Of a stretch of 64,000 nt of DNA, positions 18,921 through 28,100 are shown piece after piece; position 1 is the stretch's first letter; every line of letters starts with the position of its first letter. The translations under genes and the position numbers were made by a program. Origin of the DNA: Nitrospirales bacterium (GTDB lineage: Bacteria > Nitrospirota > Nitrospiria > Nitrospirales > UBA8639); NCBI GenBank assembly GCA_021604105.1, contig BQIW01000009.1, positions 1-64,000 on the forward strand, in the 5' to 3' direction. The notes under the pieces were generated by a model. That model did no database searches. It was not told where the DNA came from and saw nothing but the letters and a program-made list of their open reading frames with translations.

Positions 18921-18966
18921 CCCCTTCATGGGGTGACCGGAGCCTGGAGAAGGCACGAGGGGGCAT
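18921..18966 (+). repeat. 46-bp direct repeat, right copy
   Basis: Matches 18384-18429 in the same orientation with about 4 differences. It lies 12 bp after the GIY-YIG reading frame. Confidence 0.75.
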
Positions 18967-19002
18967 AATTAGGAATTCGAGATCCACAGGATCCATATTT
19001 TT

Positions 19003-19896
19003 ATGCTAAAGCTATGGATAGTATGTATTGTGATGTTTTTCTTAGTTGGTTGTGGCCAAACCATCGACTCCAGTCCTGAATACTTTCACAACCAAATTAC
19101 TGAAAAAGACACGCGCCTGGTTGTATGGGGCAACTACGAGTTGGCGTTAACCATGTCGATTGGTTTTGAATATCAAACATACAAGAATTACCCTGGAGTC
19201 GGCGGCTGGACGGACTTTCCCCTGAGTCCTAATAAGTGGAAAATCCGAATGCACATGACAAACGAGGATTCGGGAGTCTTCGAGATAATTCCTATTTTCC
19301 TTTTTAACGAACGATACAAAAAAGATACCCGGTGGATTGAAAATTCTATGGCAATTGGTCCTCTTCACTATCAAGAAAGGTTAAGGAGGGAAGTGCTCTT
19401 CCCGGTAAGAGGAGTTCCAGAACACGCCCCAGGAGTCGTATCTGAGAATGTGTTCCTGCAAAGAAACCAGCATGACTTTCCCCCTTCCAAAGAGGAGACA
19501 GGTGGGTTTTATGATGTCCTAAACATGAGGGCGTCGCTTCAAAAGGTGGGAGAGCGCCAGCGCTGGACACGTCAGGCTCTTTTACCTGGGAACACGCTGG
19601 ATATTGAATGGGATTCATGGAGTATTTGGGCGTTTCCGGAACACGTCCGACAAACGAAGGATTTTTTCGTTTCAACGCTTGGACCTGTCATGATCAAAGC
19701 CGGCAAGGATACCAATCACGCCGTGATTCCTGTTGTGGAGTTCGTAGCAGACGATCCTAAAAAATTCCATAGGCTCAATGTGAAAAACGTTCAGTTTATC
19801 GAGCTTTCGATCACCGGGATTCAGAGCATTGAAAGGAGTTCTCCAGAAATTCACGCCTTTCTTCAAGCCTTACTGAAAGAATTCCCCAAAAAATAG
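19003..19896 (+). CDS. Hypothetical lipoprotein
   Basis: 297 residues. The signal peptide MLKLWIVCIVMFFLVGC carries a lipobox (LVGC, Cys17), so it should be exported and lipid-anchored. The mature part is rich in aromatic residues and beta-strand patterns (LVVWGNYELALTMSIGFEYQTYK, KWKIRMHMTNEDSGVFEIIPIFLF), with no catalytic motif I recognise. It lacks a clear ribosome site. It overlaps by one base a possible GTG start of the small gene that follows. Confidence 0.65.
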   Translation: MLKLWIVCIVMFFLVGCGQTIDSSPEYFHNQITEKDTRLVVWGNYELALTMSIGFEYQTYKNYPGVGGWTDFPLSPNKWKIRMHMTNEDSGVFEIIPIFLFNERYKKDTRWIENSMAIGPLHYQERLRREVLFPVRGVPEHAPGVVSENVFLQRNQHDFPPSKEETGGFYDVLNMRASLQKVGERQRWTRQALLPGNTLDIEWDSWSIWAFPEHVRQTKDFFVSTLGPVMIKAGKDTNHAVIPVVEFVADDPKKFHRLNVKNVQFIELSITGIQSIERSSPEIHAFLQALLKEFPKK

Positions 19897-19916
19897 TGGA
19901 TATATTGGGTGAAGGG

Positions 19917-20117
19917 ATGGGCCCCAGTGCATGGCAAATTATTAATGATGCTGCCAGAGGGCCAATAAACGAATTTTACCAAGCTGTCTTTTGGGGTTTA
20001 GACTTGGAGCTGGTGGACGATTTTACAACTTTTTGGTTCGAAAAGTCTGTTCCAGGATTCTTTGAACTTATGCCTGATTGGGGCAAGGGTTTATATAATA
20101 ATAAAGGGACTACCTAA
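19917..20117 (+). CDS. Small hypothetical protein
   Basis: 66 residues from ATG 19917, preceded by GGGTGAAGGG. A GTG at 19896, overlapping the lipoprotein stop, would add 7 residues. Composition is acidic and aromatic (AVFWGLDLELVDDFTTFWFEKSVPGFFELMPDWGKG), plausibly a membrane-associated or partner peptide. It may act with the upstream lipoprotein. Confidence 0.45.
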   Translation: MGPSAWQIINDAARGPINEFYQAVFWGLDLELVDDFTTFWFEKSVPGFFELMPDWGKGLYNNKGTT

Positions 20118-20405
20118 AGGGCATAAGTAGCGAGGGTAAAAAAATTTGGTACTTATGGTGACAAAATTCTCTAATTAAACTGAGCTTTGCCCTAAAATTA
20201 ACAACTTAAAAATGGCTTGGAGTAGGAATTCGTCCGAGAGAAGGGACTTTGGCTGCTATTAAAGGGGTAATGAGCATATCGAGAGGGACAAGTTATGTTC
20301 CTATTTGCCTGAAAAGATGATTGGTTTTAGAATTACACTATGAACTATATTCTTTATTCACACCAGCATCGAATATCCCGAACGAACAAGTGGCCCTTTT
20401 CGTTC

Positions 20406-20498
20406 GGGGGTGTAGCTCAATTGGTAGAGCAGCGGGTTTATACCCCGTAGCGCCAGATAAGCGGCTGGTTGTGGGTTCGAGTCCCACCATCCCCACCA
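20406..20498 (+). tRNA. Atypical 93-nt tRNA, predicted anticodon UAU (Ile?)
   Basis: Acceptor GGGGGTG pairs with CATCCCC, the D-arm GCTC/GAGC is of class I type, the T-arm is GTGGG-TTCGAGT-CCCAC, and CCA is encoded. The flanks and the GGTTG before the T-arm look like a tRNA-Lys backbone. The middle is unusual: GCGGG-TTTATAC-CCCGT gives anticodon UAU, followed by a 22-nt variable region with a CCAG/CTGG stem. A class I D-arm with a long variable arm is not normal for isoleucine. It could be a degenerated, chimeric or novel tRNA. Confidence 0.65.
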
Positions 20499-20617
20499 AT
20501 CTTTCCTATTTTACCCAACATGCAGTCTCATGTTGATAACAGACTGATTGAAGACAACGAAGCTTTTTCGGCAGAGGAAAGAGTCTTTAGTTTTCCCCCA
20601 CGAATTTAGAATCTTGT

Positions 20618-21736
20618 TTACATATGGGCTGGTGGTGCGACAAGTACCGCACCTGCCTTCTCAATACGACTCAAATATTGATAGGGACTTGTGACATTGT
20701 CTTGATATTGGCGCCAGATTTTCATTCCACTATGGGCCAAAATTCCCACAGCCAGGCCTGCCCCTACAGCCAAAGAAATCAAGTTTGCTCCAGCTAAAAG
20801 AAAAGGAACGGAAATAGCTGGAAATTCTACTTTGGTGGCATCAACTAAGGCGTCAAGAGCAAAACGAGGCAATGACTTTTTATAGTTTTCCCAGTTCTCA
20901 ATGACCTCCTGAGCTTGTAACTGAAGTCGTTCTTCTCGGTCTGTAGGATTAGGTATATAAGGAAGCTTTTTGGCTATATCACCTAACATAGTTTTAAACT
21001 CTTGAAGTCCTTTTCCCTCCTTCAACAACTCCGCAATCTGCTCAGCAGTCAGCCGGTCCAGGTCAAAAGTTGTCGTCATCACCATTTCAGCTAGATCATC
21101 GGCTTTATCCGAATCAGATAGGGTCCCTGCCCCATGGACCTTTGGTTTTCCTATAAGGTCATCAAAGACATCGGCATCATTGTTCGACACAATCGCATGA
21201 TGGGCCCCACTAGAGGGAGTCACAATTTCTAGCCCTTTGTCATTGGCAATGGCTAAGGCCATGGTGGACATAATGGCTTTTCCCAAATTCGGGTGTACGG
21301 CGATCCATTCTCCTGGATAGGCCCCCTCTGGAGGCGTCATATTCCAAGCCAGTTTATTCTCTTTGCAATATTCCAGCAGATCATGCATTTTCCCTTGATG
21401 AATCTGAAACGTCCCATGGAGATTGGCCCGTTGGGAGTGATCCTCTGAATATTTCTCAATAAGAAAGTCTTCGTGATCCTTAATGTGAGCGAGCAATCGC
21501 TGTTGGGCCTGATACACGGCAGATTGATTGACATCTTCCTCGACTAAAAGCGGCTGATTTCGGGGGCCCTTAACTTTCCGAAATTCCGCAATATCCGGTT
21601 GCTCACGCAACTTGACCCACGAAGGGACCATGCGGCGGACCTGGGGAAAACACAAAAGAGTCGCCTTTAACCAATTCACATCATGAATCTGAATGTAAGG
21701 ATAGTACAAAGCATCTCGGTCTAAAATGTCAGACAT
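20618..21736 (-). CDS. DUF6236-like protein downstream of toxin operon
   Basis: 372 residues from ATG 21736, preceded by TTGGAGAAAT. Longer in-frame sequence reaching back to 21967 is unlike coding. The opening DALYYPYIQIHDVNWLKATLLCFPQVRRMVPS matches my recollection of the DUF6236 family. The middle is helical and acidic (DLDRLTAEQIAELLKEGKGL), and a hydrophobic stretch near 325-350 (PAISVPFLLAGANLISLAVGAGLAVGILAHSG) could enter a membrane. It sits 391 bp after the toxin operon on the same strand. Whether it protects the producer, regulates, or is unrelated cannot be told from sequence. Confidence 0.65.
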   Translation of the reverse strand: MSDILDRDALYYPYIQIHDVNWLKATLLCFPQVRRMVPSWVKLREQPDIAEFRKVKGPRNQPLLVEEDVNQSAVYQAQQRLLAHIKDHEDFLIEKYSEDHSQRANLHGTFQIHQGKMHDLLEYCKENKLAWNMTPPEGAYPGEWIAVHPNLGKAIMSTMALAIANDKGLEIVTPSSGAHHAIVSNNDADVFDDLIGKPKVHGAGTLSDSDKADDLAEMVMTTTFDLDRLTAEQIAELLKEGKGLQEFKTMLGDIAKKLPYIPNPTDREERLQLQAQEVIENWENYKKSLPRFALDALVDATKVEFPAISVPFLLAGANLISLAVGAGLAVGILAHSGMKIWRQYQDNVTSPYQYLSRIEKAGAVLVAPPAHM

Positions 21737-22127
21737 GATATTTCTCCAAGTAAGGTCCCCAAAATACTTCAAAAGACGTAGTGTAGGGCTTATCGAAAGG
21801 CAGTAATTCCTCAGTACAAATACTCTAAGCTTAACAGTTGAAGATTCGGTTATCTGGGTGACTGCTGGATTTCCTTTATCGGGTTCAGAGAAGATAAAAA
21901 AATGAGAATACGGGTAATGCAAGAAGGCCTCAATGAAACAGAGGCGACAAGCCCGAAATAGAAACAAAAAATGAGCAAAAGAATGCCTTCATTCGGCCAG
22001 CCCAGTTTTTTGTAGTGTATGCACTTTTTGGAGATTGTTCATATTTATACCATCAGGATGAACTTGATTTTTTTCAACAAAAGACTTATCCATATTTTTT
22101 TGGCTCAGTTAATTTCTAGTGCGTGTT
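21737..22127. other. Gap between DUF6236 gene and toxin operon
   Basis: 391 bp, AT-rich, with several T and A runs. No gene is supported. It probably holds the promoter of the DUF6236 gene and the 3' end of the toxin transcript. No clear hairpin terminator is seen. Confidence 0.4.
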
Positions 22128-25100
22128 CTATCTCCGCTGGTTAATCGTAGGGTAATTAACTACAGATTCAGCAGGGGGAGCCAATCGAGTATCCCCAAAA
22201 TTCATTGGGAAATAATATTGCCCTCCCTGAAGTCCTTTAATTAATGATTCATTAATTTCCTCTCCTGGCATCCTCATAACAGTGCTACCATGCAATCTAA
22301 ATTCTAATGCAGATGTATCAATTATCGTCTGGCCAAATTGAACCCATTTTATTTTACTCCGCTGACCTAAAATAAGTTCCTTCGCGGTTTCCCGATCCAC
22401 GATTCCTAAAAACCTTCCGGCATAGTTCCAGTTATTGCGCATACCTTTGGGTACACCTAAAATGAGTACGCCTTCAAACTTTTCTCCAGGGGCAATCCAA
22501 GATTTTATTGCTTCCTCCACTTGTTTTATCCAAAGGCGGTTTTGTTGTATTTTAGATCGGTTTTCTAAACCATCCCTACGTCGCCATTCATTAAAAAATT
22601 TGAGCGTCGCATTAACTCTTTCCAGAGCATCGGCCACCCCCGCGTGTTGCGTTTTGGTTGGGTCCTGAATAGGAGTGCCGGCATTTCTTTTCAAACCGGT
22701 TGATTCAACGCTAGTGCGTCCCTTGGGAATCGTAGAGTGTACTTTTTTTTCACGAAATTCAATTAATTTCGCCGAAGCTCTTCTAGCCCCCTTTTCTAGT
22801 TTTTCCGAATTATTCATGCGCTCAACATATTCCGATAACATTTTGTTAAAAGCAACTTTCTTTTTCCAATCTTTAATCTTTTCCAATTTTCTCTGTTGAG
22901 GAGAAGAGTCAGGAGGATGGACTAGTTCAGGAATGCTCTCCCCCGCCTTATTATCCACCGGTGGGGGCTTGACAGAATTTGAAGTCGTACCATTATCTTT
23001 TAGGCCACTTGGATCTTTACGAACCATGGGGTTATTTGAAACAAACAAATAGAAATTAAGTCCCCCCTTTGCCCGTAATGGGTCAGGACTTATCCATCTT
23101 CCCAACCAAGGGACATAGTAACGTGCTCCGTGGTAGTAAAATCCTGTTTGCTCATCCCGTTCCTTACCCGTATAACGATAACGCTTTGATTTGACTTTCG
23201 CATTCTTCTCCCAGGCATGATATGAGGTTGTTCCATAGGGGTGATATTCTTCATACGAAATTTCTATTCCAACTTCATCTAGCTCAAGCATGGAGGAACC
23301 CAAATGATTATCGAGTTGGTATCGAGTTCGATTATCAGGGTCCCTGATTCCCCCCCCTTTTTCGTGCGTTTTGGTTTCTATGAGAGCAACGCATTTATGA
23401 TCATCCATGACATGGAGCGTTTCTCGTTCAAATTGTCTATCGTCATTTTGATATTCCCGATAAATTTCGAAGTCGCCAAGGTAAATGCGTTCTTTTGCTC
23501 TCTTTCCGTTTTGGTCGGTGATGACCTTTCGGACCCGTTGTCCCCCGGCATCATAGGTGTAATAAGCCTTGACACCTAATAGTTGGTCTTCATTGACTGA
23601 TTGGAGGTCCACGCTTTGGAGTTGGTCTTTAAAATCCCAATTCATCGTTGGTAGATGGGGCATTTGAATCAGATTCCCGTTTCGGTCATGTTGATATCGC
23701 GGTTGGAGTTGGGTGGTGGGGATGTTCTTTTCCCCAGGCATCTCCGTTGAGACTAAACGGTTGGAGTTCCCATCATAGCGATAGCGACGCGTCCAACTTT
23801 GACTGGTGGGTTTGACCTGATGATTGAGCGACAGAATGTTCCCTACCGCGTCATACTCATAGATTTCTGTATACGTACGCATGCCGTTCACGTCATGGGC
23901 ATGAGCCAGATGCCGGCGAGTGATGTCGTTCCAATCAAAGTGAGGCTTAAGCTTGGGTAAATGGTGTGGCTGATTCTGGGCTTGTTGCCCGCCATGCTCA
24001 CGACCCTCGGCTTTCCTTAAACGATACAGGGCATCGTATGTATAGGTTCCCTGTGCCGGAACTTTTTCATCTTTTCGTACCTGGTCAACCATCTTGGTAA
24101 TATTTCCCACCGGATCATAGGTGTACTCCAGGTTCTGGAGTGTTTTGGCGTTTGGATCATCAAGGTTGCGTATCGTCGTTTGCTGTAGCAGGCGAAATGT
24201 GGTCTCTTCATACACATACACTGTCGCAACTTGGTTCCCATGGGTGACTTTGGTTCGTTGGCCTTTCGCGTCGTAATCGATATTTGTAATCGGGTGCTGA
24301 TGGGCAGTGTGGGGGGGCAATAGGGTTGTAGGAGGGCTGTCTTCCCGCACCCATACCGAGACCGATTCCAAAAGGTTGGCCTCGTTATACGTTGGCTGGA
24401 CAATATTCGGCAAAATCTTTGAAGTCTCAGTTGATTTGAGAGTATAGGGTGAAATGACCTGTATCGGACGATTGAGTGCATCGTAACGAGTTTCACTCTG
24501 ATACGGCTCATCTAACTCAGGCTCAGGTTGTTGAGCCCAATTGATTTTTTTGTCAAAGTCTTTAACCAGTTCTCTGGTGACCTGCAGCGGATTTCCCTTA
24601 AAGTCGAAGACTTTGTTGGAGGTCCGCCCAGCTCCATCCCATTGTTGGTACACTTGTCCGCGGAGATTCTTTTCCTTTGCCCTGGTTTGCGTTTCACCAT
24701 ACACGGTTTTTTCGGCGATGATCCATGCCGTGCTATGACTCGGCTTATACCGAAATTCTAGTGGCCGTTGTAAGGAATCGTATGACGTTTCAATCTCATA
24801 GGCATCCGGTTCGTTTTCAGGGCCATCCCAGATTCGCATGGGATTTCCTGTTACATTGGGCAGATTCCATTCTTCTCCAGCATCGGCGCTATGTTGATAG
24901 AGGGAACGCCCTCCCACGTCGAAACTGGGAATGGTTCCTGAGGCTGCGCCACCCGACCCGGAGCCAAGAATATGTTTTAGGATCTTGTTGCCTCGTGCAT
25001 CGGTGATGATCAACGGATTTCCTTCCATATCCATTTGGGTATGGGTATCGTATTTCCCCTCCGGACCGTTGTCGTTTCGGGTTAAAAAGGGACGGCCTAA

Positions 25101-28100
25101 GGTATCCAGGTAGGTGCGGGTAGGCGTATTGGCATGCATCGCGGCTTTTTGCGCCGCGTCCTTTTGTTCCGGGCCAAGGTTCCCGTTGAAGCGTTGTTGA
25201 TACCAGGTTTGCCAATCAGCCGGCTGGGTTTGAAAGAAGGCATGCACATACCCTCGGATATCCTGATCCGTGCGAGGATCGCCCGTTTCTTGGTTATTAG
25301 GGGCAACGGTGTCGTTTACGTCATAGGCGATTTGGTGCCAGGGATTGAAGACGATTTTTTCGTAGGTGTGGTTGGGGTGGAGGGTGGCCACGACCCGATC
25401 CAAGGGGTCATAAAACAGTGTAGGGCTGACACCGGCCTTTCTCTCGAACTCGAACCGGTATGTATCTGTAAAAAAGGGCTCATGCTGGCGAACGGGGTTT
25501 CCCTTGTTATTATAGATGGTCCAGCCACTCCCCACCCACCGAGGATCAATTTCTGGAGCATCTTCATCATTAGGAACAAGCGGACCTGGTTCAGCTTGAA
25601 CCTTGCTTTGAATTTCTCGGCCAAACCCATCGGAGTAGGTGAAGGTCTGCTGAATCTTCGTAGGTTTGTTTTGGATTAATGGTAAATCGGCCACATGAGT
25701 TTCTCGTGTCAGGGTGCGAATCCCATTCGGCCCTTTCTTTTCCACAAACCGAAACAGATCCATCATATAGCGTGAGGTGGCCGACTGTAAGAAATCATGC
25801 GGGTTGTTGGGTGAGAACGGATCTCCCGGAACATATTTTGTAAAATTAGTCAGTGTATCCCCTTCAGGTGTAGCTGCTTGGAGTTTCCCCATCACCGCGG
25901 TTGCTAATACCAGACCAAACGCGTTCGTCACCACAGCGGTTTGGTTGTCGTTGGGGTCTGTGATGGTGGTCGGTTGGAAGACCAAGTAATCGTTCTCAAC
26001 CTCCACCACATTACCCACGGGATCTTGTGAGCGCTTTGGCAGAAGATCGTACGGCGCTTCATATTCGATTTGCGACACGTTTCCGAATGGATCAATCGTT
26101 CCTTGTGGCAAGTGGTAGTGGTGTTTGGCATAAGCGGGATCCTGCACAAACGGCGCGTTAAGATCGACTGGCGAAAGTAGATTTTCGGGTGGTTTGGAAA
26201 AAAAGGATGTGCCTGAGGGAATCCACCAGACCTTCCGGGCATTCTGAGGATAGTCCTCAGGAAACCACCCCGGTGTTATTGCATCCGCTCCTTGCACATA
26301 TCCACTTTTTGGCTGATCTTTGAGAAGGTTTAGGACCTCATTCAGGCGTGTTGGCTCAAACACCCCCTTTAAGAATCCTGGAGTAAAAACCAACGTATAG
26401 GACTGGAATGGTAACACTAAAAAATCGATTTCTCCGAGAGGTTTCGGGCCCGATAGATCATTTTTCCAATACAAGGTGCGCGTATGTTCGACGAGTCGCT
26501 TTTGATTGGTTGTTCGAGTTGGTGGTTTTTCATAGGTTATTTCGTCGGCCTGCTGAATAGCCTGTTTGACTTTTGCCGGGTGGCTGAGCGGGAGGTCTGC
26601 TAAGAGGCGACCGGTGACTTCAAACGTTTTGGTCTCGATGGGTACGCCCAGGCGGTACCAGTCTGGTTGATGATCGACGTGGGTCACCCGATTTTCGGTG
26701 TAGGTCATGAGCGTCCGCGTTTGATCGCCTTGATAGTTCACAGGAATGGTCCCATCCGGACTTCGACGGCCATAGGCGATGGCTGCGGACTTCGTCACGA
26801 TGCCATACGGATCTACTTCTAACGTCATCGTATGGTTAATGCGAGGGTCATCGGGATTCCGCTCGTAGTGATACTCACATGTTTCTAAGCTGTTGCGAGT
26901 AAATACTGCGTGATTGTTGTTTCCTTTCGCCTGAATCAGCCGCACTGCATACCCATTCTCTGTGACTGTGTAGGGGTGTTGTTGTCGAGTCGTACCATCG
27001 AGTGCATACACTTCTTGTCTCAAAATCGCCCCGCTTAAGGCCCGATAGGCTTCGTGCGGCGCATCGGATTTTTCTACTTCCGATCGAGCCCTGACCGCTT
27101 TGTCGTCTTCTTGATAGTATTCTTGCTTAAAGTGATCTAAATGATCTTTTTCTTCAAAGTACGCACCGGTATGAAACCAGGTGCAACTTCGTGTCGGCGG
27201 CAAGGCAAAATTTTGCCCGGTGAACTCTTCTGCGTCGTATTGATCGACCCGACCGAATCCCCGAAACTCACGTTCCCGCCCGTCGTAATAGCCATGATGG
27301 TAGGTATAACGCGTCGTCAGACTGGTTTTGGCGATTTGATCCTCCACGACCACTTTCCCCACTACATTCACTGGGAAGGGCAGATTGGTAATCCACGGAG
27401 TTCCAGCGGTTTGATCTATTAGGTAGTCTTGGGTTGAGGGCCGGTATTGCACCTGTGTCAGGACACCCATATTATTATTGATGGATTTGAGAAGGAGGGG
27501 TTTCGTTCCGCCTGTAAAATCAAGGTAGAGATAGTTGCGTTGCTGCCAGGTGGCCCAATCGTAGGACCAGAGAATGCCACCAGTTCCTGTTCCGTTCATA
27601 TCGGCCAGTCGTACCGAATCGGCGTCGGTCACCACGGGAGCCCCATGAATGATCTGTTCATTGCTCCATTGATTGCCACTTTGATTGATCCAATAATGTA
27701 CTTGGCCACTATCGATGTAGACTAAATCCGCTAGGCCATCGCCATTGATATCCGCCAGAAACACCCGCCGGGGATCATAACGACCAGGAAGGCGTGGGCC
27801 GTTTTTTAATGTAATGCGTTTACCCCATTTGCCATAGCCCAAATTTGGCCAGTAATCCGCGCGCCCGTCATGAATCAGTACGAGATCTTGGAGTCCATCA
27901 CCGGACATGTCGGCCAGACGCACACGATTTTCAGGATGCGAAAAATACACATCGGGCCACAGTGTGAGATCATGCTGTCGGGGGATGGGGACCGGCGGCT
28001 CGAACGTGAGTCGTCCGTTTTCGGTTCGATGTTTAATATAGAGAAAATGGTGAGGAAAGGTAGCCAACACATCGGTTACCCCATCCCCATCCATATCCAC

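Noticed and set aside
24017..24511. 164-codon reverse frame within the Tc fusion gene
   Set aside because: Alternative frame of the Rhs repeat region, with arginine-rich shadow composition.
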